Shown: positions 1 to 13,100 of the stretch, piece after piece
How the letters are laid out: the number at the start of each line of letters is the position of its first letter
Numbering within the stretch: the first letter of the stretch is position 1
Assembly: GCA_023101725.1 (NCBI GenBank)
Contig: JALJCO010008621.1
Span: 789,001-853,000 of the forward strand
Length of the DNA stretch: 64,000 bases
Direction: 5' to 3'
From: Atherinomorus stipes
Taxonomy: Eukaryota; Chordata; Actinopteri; Atheriniformes; Atherinidae
Translations under genes and position numbers: made by a program
Notes under the pieces: generated by a model
The model's input: the letters and a program-made list of their open reading frames with translations, nothing else
Databases searched by the model: none
What the model was told of the DNA's origin: nothing

Positions 1-1007
1 GCCTTATGATGACTGTTGTAAATTGGTGCTATAACAAAGCTGAATTGAACCAAATTTAGGTCAAACTGTATAAAAACTGAAAGTGTAGCATGGTGAGTCT
101 AATTTTAATTTTTATCCAAGAAATTCTATTCAAGTGGAAGGTCAGTAATTGTGCATTACATAATTTTTTATGCCCATTTAATTATATGAAACCTTTTCTG
201 TTATTCATTACTTTAAGATATCTGATCAAAATATTCTGAAAACAGATTGTCTTTTAATCATTAGGGATATTCAAAATTTGTGTTTCCTACAAATCTTACC
301 AGGTCTGTATTATTCAAACTAAGGAAAAAAAAGGAATGAAGACAACCACTTAAAGCTGCACTGACAGATGCTGACGAGTAGGAAAGCTTCAAGAGTCTGT
401 TCCAGAAAGCAGGTCTGACAAAAATGACTGCACTTCTCATTTGATGAAACACGGGGACCTTCATGATATAAACAATTACCGTTTCCTAAAATAGTTTAAC
501 TCTTGGACTTAAACAAAACTTGGAGAGGTTCATGAAAACTTCCTTCAGGTCTAACCCGAACTGCAGATGGAGAATAAGCGCTGGCTTCTGAAATAAATGA
601 ACATCAGGACTGATTTTAAACTGCCTCGCCATCATCATCCTGAGAAACTGACATACTTTATGTAATGAATATAAACAGGAATATTCATAACCAACACTTT
701 ATACAGCTTATCTGATCTAAATTTTCACAGTGATATGCAGATAAGACTAAACCCTGTGCAGCGTCCGTGTGTAGGTTTTGCGGCTCCATTTGAATGTACT
801 GTAAGAAACAGACCTGATCTATTCTAAAAATATTTATTTGCAAAATCATGTGACTTCCTACAGACTGCGTAGCTGAATAGATGAGGTGAATCGTACATCT
901 CTTCCACTTAAGTGGAGGAAACCTCCTTATGTTAAACCTTGTGGAACATAAAGCTCAGTTTGAACTGAACCTGATTTCTGGAACAGACTCCAAGCCTCAG
1001 CACTTAC
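1..1007 (-). other. grip2 intron; no exon seen
   Basis: The grip2 reading continues off the low end of the window. I found no open stretch with flanking splice sites here that resembles the remaining GRIP C-terminal exons. Confidence 0.6.
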
Positions 1008-1167
1008 CCTGGTATCTTATCCCACTCATCCTCAGTGAATCTCCCATCATACAGTCCTGAGTGGTGGACAAGGCCTGCAGAGCTGGAAGTGGCATGTCCT
1101 CTGTGCTTTGGGCGCCTCCAGTCATGAGGATTTAGCAGTAAATCAGAGGCTTTGTGTAGATATGTCC
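1008..1167 (-). CDS. grip2: grip2 coding exon 19, linker to PDZ7
   Basis: Encodes [20 protein letters not shown], ending [13 protein letters not shown] in phase 2 at a GTAAGT donor. Last grip2 exon seen before base 1. Confidence 0.9.
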
Positions 1168-4100
1168 CTAAAATCAAATCAGTAAAGAAATAAATCCAAC
1201 CAATCTCATTAAATGAGAGAAAGTGGATGGGTGGTTTTTAGATCTTACCTTGGCTAATGTAGCCTGCATCAAACCCTGAGCTATCCCAGGAGCTCATGGC
1301 AGAATCTATACTGGGCACAGTGGCAGAATAGATCTCTGAGTGTTTACTGGTTTTCTGCGAGTCTGTCAGCTCATCTTCTGGATCACTTAGGAACCCAGCT
1401 TCTCGGTCTGGAGGCTGCCGATAATCAGACTCTGGAAACAAGCAGTAAGTTATCATCAAAACAAGGAAATAGCCTGAACAAAAACACATTTTCATCTTAT
1501 CAAAGCTCACTTTATTTCACTGCTGGATTTATTGCTTTGTTTTGACACCACTTCATCTGTCATCTTAAAGTGCTTTATAGCCTGATAAGACCAATCAAAT
1601 GTAAGATCAAAGACATTCGATTAGCAGAGGACAAAGCGAGACTTGTACTGTAACTGGATGTGAAATGATATTCTTCCAAGTGGAGAGGACAGACTGAAAA
1701 TGGAGACCCCAACTACAAAATTTGCTGCAAAAATATGAATAAAAATAGGAATTGTTAATGCTGCATCATAAATTCATTTTTCTATCATTTGTATCTTTCC
1801 TCCCAATTCATTTCCTGCCATCTGCCATTTTTTGCCATTTCTCTCAGAGGGATTTTATCAATACCAGTATTGATACTCTACCGCTATTCATAGATACTCA
1901 TGGATACTTCAGCTAAATTTAGAGTAAACAAAGACATTACAAGATGTTAAAAGATTCAACTTTTTTTTCTTATTCACACAGGGAGGATCAGAGCATAACA
2001 GAAGCTATTCTTCCAAAAAAAAACGCCTCTAACAGAAGATAGAGAAAACCATACATAAACAGAACAGTGCATTGGAAGGACTTCTGCAGCATTTGGTCAG
2101 TTTTTGTTAAGAAAAAGCTAAAAATATTTACTTTCTCAAGCTGCAGCCAAAACTTTTCTACACAGTGTGTGTCTCCAGATGGTGGAAAACACTTGTTCAG
2201 ATGGAGTTTAAGAGGCCTAGACACAAAGGTAGCTGAAGGACAGCTGTGAGAATAAGGGAAGTGTGTCCGTCTTACTCCACCACCATGATTCCGCAACTGT
2301 TAGGTAGACGTTTAAGTATCAATAAGAGTGTCATTTGTCCAGAATCTTAAACGGTACCCCAGTATCTTTAAGATTATGAACTGGTACCAAATAATACTGG
2401 TAACTCTGTAATAGTCCTTTAATATAAAATTTCCACCAAAATCAAGACAATTACAAAAAAACAAAAGTATATGTACGATCAGCCTGTTTCTTGATCTTGA
2501 GGGTGACAGACTCCCCAGCCATCTGCAGCAGGTGGATGGCCTCGCTCAGCGGCTTTCCTTTCAGGCTGACCCCATTGATGGCCAGGACTCGGTCACCTAT
2601 ATGGATGGCTCCGGTCCTGCAGGATTTGTCAAGCAGAGGACACAGAGTTACCAGAATATACCAGACGGTACCAACAACCAGCCAGGGAGAGCCTGTTTGT
2701 CTGCCAGTGCGCTGATAGAGACAGAAACAAAGAGGCTTCTTGTTGCAGAAATGAGACGAGACAGTTGTTTACTGTCTCGTTTCTAAAAAAAAAAAAAAAA
2801 AAAAAAAAATTCCACTAAAATAGCTGGCCTCAGATTCACGTGCAATCATCTTCTCGTAATCACCCTCCTCCCTGTCTGTTACTCACCTCTCAGCCAGACC
2901 TTTCCTGGTGAGGCCAGAGATAACGATGGGGTCAAAAGGCTCCTCTGTGCCTGAAATTGTGATACCCAGTGGACCATTATACCGCTTCAGCTCAACGGTA
3001 TAGATTATGGAGCCAGACATCTCCAACTCATCTGCAGCATAAAAAAAACTGACATCATGAATTCCAGATCACAAAGAATCTGAACACTTAAGATTTACAG
3101 TAAATACAGTAAAAATAGATTTAAAAACACCATTAAAAACATCCCTCAGAGATGTACTGTTTTGAATCATCTTAAATTATCTTATTGCTATTCCATCACT
3201 TAAGTCCAAGACAAATTTTCCAGTGGGGACAAATACTCAACTTAAACCAGAATTCTGATTGCCAGAAACACAAAATCTCATGCAGGCAAATAACTAATGT
3301 TAATGGTGTATTAAGATGTACAAACAAGCAAAAAGTTAAAGGAAAACCTAGTTCTTTGACCACTGCAGCAGGAAGTAGAAGGGAATATTTTGTCAGTGCA
3401 CACACCCAACAGAAAGCTGATGTGTGAAAATTTTTATCCAATTACAAAACATCTGTATACTTGTGGAAGTGGTCTTTTGCAAGACAAAAATGCATCCAAC
3501 CAAAAATGGTGCTCTGGTCTTCAGTCACCAAATCTCAACCCAACTAAATATTATGCAGCTTTGTCCTTTGACAAACCACTAATGGAAGGGAAAATTATTA
3601 GAAGTATGTCATTCCATCTCTGCAGTAGTTATACAAACTTACAATCAGTATTTAACAGATTGTGACATAGAGCCTGATAATAGTTGGGATAGGCTCCAGC
3701 AACCCCCGCAACCCTGAACTGGATAAGCGGTACAGAAAATGACTGATATAGCGCCGGTCTAATTTAGCTCAAGATTAAACCAGGTCCATCTACCATGATC
3801 TGTAAGGGTTTTGGTTTAGTTCATTAATTGCTAGATCATTGTGTTTTTCCACCAGTTGTCATGCTCGTTTTGCTCAGTCATGCATTTCCCAGAGCTTGGT
3901 CTGTGTCATTTTCAACTAAGCACTTTCAACTGCAGCACTTTTGATTACCAAATCCTGGTTTCTACACCCACTAGTCTGTTACCTCCTGGCCTGTATTTTC
4001 TCTCCCTTCATTCACGACACAATCTTGATAGCTTAAATTTAGTGTGAAATTAAAACTACTTATTCACAGTCCAAACTGTTGGATGGCAAAACAAGACATT

Positions 4101-7100
4101 TGGACAAAGCTGTGCGAACTCTGGGAGAGTGCTTCGCTTTTTAAAAACTTTCAGAGAACCAATGATTCATATTCTGTAAATATAAAAACAAAATTATACA
4201 TACATATACACACACATTTTATATATCATATATATACACATTAATTATATCAGGCGTTTTAAGTCATGCCATGCAAACTGAATTTTTCCTGATATTTGGT
4301 TTGTTTCTGTACTTGATACTTATTCTTCTGGTACCACCTTCTGCCTCAACCAGGGTTCTTGCACCATTTTTAAGCAAACTTGAATGGTTTTAAGGACCTG
4401 TTTAGGACCAACAAATAAAATTTAATAAAAAATTCTGTCGCTTTTGACTTCTTTAGTCAAGATGTCAAAGCTCTCTTATGATTGTAGTTTCTAATTAGAA
4501 AAAAGGAGCATTGTGGACATTTTTGTGTGCTGTATCTGTGACATGGAAGATGTATGGTGGCCAGTAATACCGTCATAGACTCACTGGAGACTGTGCATAA
4601 TTTGAAACATAATGGAATCTGAGGAGGATAAGCTGCATCATCTGTAGATATAAATATTTCTAAAAGGTAACAAAATTATAGCCCTTATCTCAATTACTCT
4701 CAAAAAAACAACTTCTGGGAGAATTGTGTGGGATATTCGTCAAGAGATTCTCTAAAATCACTTGTGCAAATATCCTGGTTTCTGTTCATCCACTTTTCTT
4801 TATTTTAGATGGGAAAAGGGTTTTAAAAGGATGAGAGTACCAATGTTGTCCTCATCCTTTTGGATGCGTAGTTTGACCATATCCTCAGCCTGCTGCAGGA
4901 CGTGCATGGCATCCTCCATGGTGCAGTTCTCCAGACGCACCGAGTCGATGGCCAGCAGCCTGTCTCCCGGCTCCAGAGTGCCTGTTCTAGCGGACACAAG
5001 AGCAAGAGGATCACAACTATTAACTGGGACCCGAGATTTGCTTCTCCTTCTGACTCACCACCAGAATCCTATTAACCTTGCGCCTCATTGAAATCCGTGG
5101 GGGTGACCCTAACCTCACCCTAAACCTAATCATCACTGAGCCCTTCTGAAATGTAGTTGCCCTACTGATCTAGTTTTGATAGCTCAATCCTATTAGCCTA
5201 TTGTTGCAGGTGCAAAAAATTATCTTGTTCATAAACAATCATATGCAAAAAACCCAGGAGAAATGATGAGAAAGATTTCCAACCAATGGGACCTTCAACC
5301 TGATAAACTCATTGCAAAAATCTTAACATTGTGTTGTGAGATCTCAGCTGTAGACGATTCAAAAGTAACTTCATTACTCTGCTTTATGATACAAACCTGT
5401 GTGCGATGCTTCCTTTTCTGATGTCAGAGATGATGAGGGGTTTTCCAGGTTTCTTACTTGCTGGCAAAACAGAGGAAAATTATTAGTGTTTTTGGTTTAG
5501 GCATCATGACATGAGGGTAAATCCACGTGACTTCCAATCAAAATATCTTTGCTTGGAATTCTTTTTGTTCTGATCACACTTGGCATCTATTTAGTGTGTT
5601 TTCAAATCTAGTTAGAGCAGAAAGGTTAATGATGAATGTTGGTCTAGGCACTATTATTCAGAGCTAATGAGCTATGTGCTTTCATGCTTTTACAAGCCTG
5701 AGTTTCATGGATCACAGAACACAGTCTCAAAGGAAGACTTAGTGTGCAGCATCACTTAGCAACATTGCCCCCTGCTGAAAGTCTACAAACTCACCACTGA
5801 TGGTGATGCCCAGCTCCACCCCTCTCCGCTTGGGTAGCTTAACATGGAAGGTGCCACTGCTCGGAACCACCGACTCTAATTCCAATTTAGGATAAAGGAG
5901 AAATTGAAAGCAGGATTAGTGACGAGACAAAAGATTTCTCAGTAAAGAAGGATATCTCCTTTGTGATACCTGCAACATCAAACTCAATCTCCACTGTAAC
6001 TTTATTAGCCAGAGCAGAGTCTCTGAGCAGCTGATGAGCCTCTTCCAGAGTACCATCCTCAGTCGGGATCCCATTGATGGACAATACTCTGTCTCCAACC
6101 TGCAAGAGCCCACACCTTCACACCGAAAAGAAAAGAAAAAAAGTGTTAATACAGTCCAATGCATCAATGGTGCAGTCATGATGGTTATAATGCTAATTTA
6201 TTTTTACTTCTTTCAGTGACTATCAGTCTACATTCATCTTTTTGATCAGTTGAGATGTTTTCTGCATTCATTCTGTTGTAGTAAACAGAAGGAAGTTTCT
6301 ATAACCTTATCCAAACATTACTGCACACAACCGAAACATCTTTGTATAACATGATGCGGCCAGTCATTGTGAAAGCATCACTCAAAGCAGTGGTCAGTCT
6401 CTAAATGTTGCTAAATCTGCCAGCATTTATTTCAACAACACTTTGTTGTATATCGCCCGATTTAAATCAGATATTGGGATTATTAAACTGTAATAGTGAA
6501 GTGCAGAAAACTGTCTCCCCTTCTGGCTGCAAGTTTGATTACACATACATCGATGCGTGCTCACTGTATATATAGTGTTCTCATGACAAAAAAAGTCCAC
6601 AGCAGGGGTAATCCGTGGCTTTCCTTGACGTCACTCTCTTTCTTCTGTAGGCAGTAATCCTTCCTCTCAACCGTTTCTTTATCTGGAGAATCTGAAACTT
6701 TTCTAGGACACTTCCTGGGTTTCCTCACTAGATTCCTGGTTGGTGCATCCTACTGCGCCTGTGAGTTTCTTTCCTCTTCAGCAAACAAAACATCACCATC
6801 GGTGAACCAGTGCGAGAATCTCACCTCAGTAACCTGATCTAAAACTGCAGTGTTCTGTGAAACACAGGTGATGACAGGCTTAATAAGCTCTGTGCAAACA
6901 AACTCCTTTTGAATGCAACAGAGGTTTATTTGTATATCCCACACTGCAGCTTTAACACTACATGTCATATAGAGAAAATACTTACCACCATCTATGACAT
7001 TGAATGCAGCCCCAAAGGCTTAATAAACACATTTCAGTTGACCTTACACGGACTGACTTTGGTAAGCAAACATAAATACAAGGGAAAATATACATTATGT

Positions 7101-10100
7101 CATATCACACATTTAATCAGACCCCTAATTGTGGAGGCAAACACAGAAGCACTGTCAAGTGCTGTTAATTCACTAAACCACTGCAGCTCATTAACCTTGT
7201 GTGGAGACAGAGGCACCAACATTACAGTTGGCTGCTGTATTTGAGTCACTCCTGTCCAACTTCTGCTGGACTAATCATGTTACGTGACCCAGGGGACATG
7301 GCCCTGCACTGCCGGCACATACCATCATTAATCTTGCAGGACAGATTCTACAAACTGGCCTCATTTGAGTTATGTTCTAAATATGCAACTACATGCCTTC
7401 TACTGTTGATCAATACAATAGATGTTACTGTGGGGAGCTTCGAGCGGCTGCATCAACAACTGAGAGGAAATGAGATGTAAAACTATAAGCAAAACTCAGG
7501 CAGATGAGTAACTTTGAAGATAATTGGTGGAGTGACAAAAATTCCTGTCCCAGTTGTCAAAAGGTGAAAAAGGCCGAAGCTCATTTAGCAAATCTTTTGT
7601 TTCTACAACATTTGTTTTTGTGTTATCTTCACACACCCTCTGTGGGTCTGACTCAGTTTGGCCATCACTGTAACACAACATTTTTCATATTTTGTGGTTT
7701 GAATCAATGCTCAGAACATTGTTTTAATCCTAAAAACAAAGTGTGGTTTTGAATTAAATAGAAATATTTCTTGGAGAGGTAAATCACAGCCACTTTGTGC
7801 AGTTATTATGGTTCTGTCACATTTTCCTTTTCAAAATTCCACACTTTCCCCAGATTTCCAGACTTTTCACTAGATTCTTAAGCCCACATTTGGTATCCAA
7901 GTACAAACATTTAACATCTGTGTTTCATTGGGAACAAAATTGGCTTTAAATGTCTACCAAAGCAACAGCATACAGTTTGGACATAGTAATTTTACTTGCA
8001 TCTTTATTCAGACCCATGGTATTAACGCTGAAAGCCACAATGATTTTGTCCCCGATGAGGGCAGCTGCAAACATCCCTCATCTACAATTAAAGGAGCCCC
8101 AATTTAACCTTCTTCTGCACTTTTAAGAATGCTTCAATAAAACCCTGAGATGTTAGAAACTCCTGAAACATTTCTTTATTCAGTTCGAATCACAGCCAAA
8201 ATCCCTGCCTGAGTGGCCGCAGCACAATCATGAGACCAAAATACACTGAAACACACTCATAGTTTTTCTTTTTCTAAAAGTTTAAATAACATTTTCTCTG
8301 CATCTCTGCAGCTTTTTTAACTGGATGCAAACAAATCCAGTCATAAGGGTTAACTTGGGCTCCTTGAACAGAAAAGACATCTGTATGTGATGCATTCATG
8401 TTCTTAATTTCAAGCATCATTTTGTGGCATAATCTTAAAGTTATAAAAAAATGCTCTTAAATATTGAACATTAAGATAAATTCTCTATTAAAGTAAAACA
8501 TTTAGGCTGCAGAATTCTTTGTTTCATCTGAATTTGTTTAAAAAATTCCCAGGTATCAGAATAACATTAACAGAATTTATAATAATTCATGTTTTTAATT
8601 AAAAGTTGCCTTGGGTCTTAAATGTTATATGAAAATTAAAATGAACTAAAAGTGGAGGTCAGTGTTGACAAGCTACAATCTTTAAAGCAATCAGGGAGTC
8701 TGGCGCTGTTTATAAACCCTGGTAACGGGGACGACAGGGTTGCATCAGTCTCAGTGTACACAGTGTACTGTAGTTGTAGATGTTTGTATCAGTATACACA
8801 GGTTCTGACTCTGGGAACTGATATTACATTATACATCCACGTAACCAGAAGAATGTCAGCTAAAAGCTCTACAAAAACTATTCTAGGACAAAACAAAAAT
8901 TTAAATCACAAGCATTTGAAGGTTTTCTTCCTGCATGAACAAATTAATCATTGCAGTGCACAAAATCCCCTTTAGAATCTGCAAGTTCTTGATTTAATCA
9001 TAGTTCTGAAATACTTAAACTGAGTACTTGAACTTGTATTACATTATTAAATGCAATACTTTCTGCGAACAAATTCACTACATAATGCTTTTGCATGTTA
9101 TAGATAAAAGATGAAAGTTTAGCTACTCAGAGTTCAAAATTTCAGTGTAACGGTTACTATAAAATGAAGTAATGTCAGTAAATGTAGAGGGGGTCTCAGC
9201 CAGCCATTGGGATTAACTAATTAAAAGGAGCCTTTTATTCTCCTCATGCAGCTCTGAATGATTAGCGCAGAGGCCCCCAGTTCAAGGTGACTTCCTATAT
9301 ATTTGTTTACTAGTTGGATGTCTCACTGCGTTACCTCTCAGCTGGGCTGTCGGGCTCAATAAAACGGATGACCGGGGGAGCTGACAGCGTCTCTGTGGCA
9401 AAGACACCTCCCTGCAGCTGGATCCCAAAACCTGTGAGCGGATCCCCCCTGAGGACGATTTCGCTCGTTTCCACATGAAAAACCTGCCCCCCTGGGCCGA
9501 CGGAACTGGATGCCAGGGATACTGAGGGAGGGGACACGTCAGACAGAGATATGAGCAGAGAAGTGGCAGATAAATGGAGCAAGAAAGGGATTGTTGGAGA
9601 CAATTCAAGAAAATGGAGGCGAGTAAAGGGGAGAGACGTGCACCCACAGAGATGACAACATGCGAATGGAAGGGGAATGACTCATGGTCTTGTTTATGTC
9701 GGTGATCAGTCAGATCTGTTCACACACGGAGGGCAAAACAGTGCACTCAAATAAAACTGTTCTCACAGCTTACTAGTATTAGTTTCCAGACATGCATCAC
9801 AAACTACAGCCACCAATGTGACCTGACATTTGAATCAACGGCTTTCTAGAGCAGGATTCATTGCATGATGGGTCAGTAAACTGCATTCTGTAAAAGCATC
9901 CCTGAATTCAAGCAGGTTTAAACGAGCTTGCTGAGTAATTTTCTTGAAGTGACATTTTCATGTGTGGGTGGAAGAGGATGGTAGTTTGTCATACATGAGC
10001 TCTTGTGGTCCTTCTTCCTGTTCCTCCTCTTGCCGGTGGAACCACGAGGGCTGGTGGGAGCAATGGGAGGGATGGGGCAGGGGAGCGTGTTACTACCCTG

Positions 10101-13100
10101 GCTGCTGAAGCCTGAGGTGGCTGTGGAGGAAGGGGAGAAGCCTCCACTCACCAGAGCTGAAGGGAGACAAACAGCAGCGCTATCTGTACACATGACTGGT
10201 TCATCAACAGCTAAACTCATCACTTTCAGCAGCAGCGTGCAATGAAAAAGGAGTCAAATGTGGTAGCTAGTGTCGGGGTAACCCTCTTGGAAAGAATTTT
10301 TTAACAATCATGCTGATGAAAGGGCTCCTGCTAGGGTGTCTCGCCGGCAGCAGCAGCGCTGTCACAAGTAATGACTTACATTTGCAGTGGTCCTGCTGGT
10401 TGTGTGGGTGGCTTGGGCTGCTCCATGTCTTACTGTGGCTGGCATGTGGGGGATGGCAGTAGTTGCTGCTTTGGTCCCAGTGATGATGGTTGCTTTTCTG
10501 CACTTTAACTGCAGCAGCCAAGAGGAAAACACGTGCATTAAAGAAGCTAGATCTACTCCTCTGCATTGCACATTTCTAAATTTTGTCCATTTAATCATGC
10601 TTTGATTTCCTTGTCTAAATTTATACTGCACCACACACTGCCTTGAGGATAATTCAGAGCAGAGTAATTGATATTTAATGTCTTTTCCATGGTATGCTAG
10701 ATTAAATCCCGAGGTTTAATGTATTTTGAAGAGCTTCAGAGAATCAGTTAGACACACAAAAACAGGGGGGAAAAAAGATCTTACTTTTACTAGCAAGTCT
10801 CCAAAAAGCTGAGTGTAAACTGAAAATCATTTTTTATCATTTCATTTTTTAAAATGCCCAAACGTGCTAGCACAGTGATTGCAACTGACCTCTACACATA
10901 ATCAGGAAGTGATACGAACTGCTTTGAGGCATGCGGCTTGTCCTTGATTAGGCACAGCTGAGAGCTTGATTGGTGTTAATGCAGAGCTTCTGTCTCTGTT
11001 TGTATATTCCTGTTAAATTCTCCTTTTATAAATCAAATTAAGAGATTAACAGATTGTTGTTTAGGTGAAATGCCATCTTATCCCTCATGCCAAAACATAA
11101 GAATTTAGTCAAACAGCAATCGTGAAGCCCTCAAAAGAAAACAGCTGACCTAAAATTTGACACACACCTCAATAATTAAGTTTCCTTTACAGATTCACGG
11201 AGCTATATTTGTCACTGAATGTTACATGCGACAGTAATCCCTGCTGCCTCATTTAGAGGGGTCTAATCTCTGGAAACTTGCTCAGTTGGATGGGGGATTT
11301 AGTGGAAAGATGTCTGCGGAGAGTGGAGCCTGAGAAGTTTGCATACTGAGGGAACCTGGTTAAATCCATCTGTATGTGCTCAGCATACATGCAGCAGAAC
11401 CTTTGGCCTTTTTCTATTTATTAAAAATAAAAAATAGTATGTGTTTAACCCAAACTTACCTGAAAAGCTCAGGCTCTGCCAGCTTATGTTAAGCTCACTT
11501 TGTGGACTGTCCAAGAAACTGTACTTTTAGTCTACATTGGTGGAAAGAACTCCTTATCTCTTAGTGGTCATATCAGTCTTATTTAATCCTCAGAATAGAT
11601 TAGACAAAATGTATCTTATTACCATGCCTTATCCAGCAGAAGGGAAAAAAATGTGAAAATACTATTTTCATAAAATGGCAATGTGTCTTATTCAAGGAAT
11701 GAATCAGTCCTCAGAGATATCGTCTGCACATGTACCTGCAACATCACACAGAAATAATGTCTTTTGCTGTATTCTGAATGCAAAAAGAACAAAAAATAAC
11801 AAAACAAACAAACAAAAAATAATAATCAACAGGAGCAAATGCTCCTGCAAGAGGGAGTAGTTTAACAAATATAAGTACATGTGGTTAAAATGAATGAAAA
11901 TCATGATTGGTTGGAGTTTGGTGAAAAAATTGCTCTGCATCAACACATTAAGAGGCGCCCGTCTGCACAGGCAAGCAGAGACATTTATTGGCAAAACATA
12001 TGTTCAGGTTGTTTGTTCATGACCTTAAATATGACTCATTATGGGAATCTGTAAAGTACTGCCCCAAGAACCCAGACAGCTGCTCTCACACGTAGAGATA
12101 TCATGTTCTTTTGAAAATATTTACTGGCCATTTTTGAACATACTGATAGTTTGTTTTGGGGAGAAAGGCACTCTTTTTTTTGGGCCTAACCAGGTTTGAT
12201 ACACACAAAAGTAAAATGGTGAACTTTTCTATGGTTTGACAAATTCTGAAGTTGTTTTCAGAAATCAGGAACTTTACATCCGTCAGGCTTAAGAAGAGCA
12301 GGAACATCTGACTTCTTGTTAGGATACTATCCTAAAGCTGTGATGAATGACGATCTATCTCGGCAAATGATATGAGTGAGCCACACATTTGTGAAGGTAT
12401 CATTAAACCAGACATTATAAATAGGTTTTACAGTACCATACGGTGCCATGTATTCAACATCAACTGTAAAAGACGTGCTTGTTAAACCTATTGTGCACGT
12501 ATTGCAACAGCATGGCTCTAAAGTAGAAGATTTAAAGCGCTAGAATGGTCTAATTATTAAATAATACGTCAATGAAGAAGGCTCTAAATTGTTGAGAGGT
12601 TGAAATCCTGAATCAAGAAAGAATAATTTTTTTCCCCCTTTTTTCCTTTTCTTATTTAGAAAACTACAGCAGCTTGTCTTTTCAGTTCCCAAACTCTGAA
12701 TGCAGGTGATGCTGTGGAGTGGTAAAAATGTCTAAGCAGTTTTACATGTAATGGCATATTTTTAGTGATTGGATCTTCTCCTTTTCTCTTTCTTTTTCAG
12801 AGGATGGAACTTTAGAAAGCTCAAAAAATACAAAATAAATAAATAAATAAAAGAAGAAGGAACCATAAAGCCAGACACTGAAACTAAACCCAACAAAACA
12901 GAGCACAGAAGGCAAAGAAACATTATACAGGAAAGAATCCAACAAATTTAGTTCAGAATAAACCAGAGCTTATTTCTTCTTGTCATGTTGTGCAGTTTTC
13001 CTACCCATGACTTCACGGACTCATGGGGAGAAGTCCCTGCAGCTGCTGACCCGGAAATAAGTCTGCAGAATGTGGCAAGAACATGATCTCTGACAGAGAA

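Noticed and set aside
2491..2786. Overlapping plus-strand frames around 2.5 kb
   Set aside because: Antisense shadows of the grip2 PDZ6 exon, whose codons are unambiguous on the minus strand.
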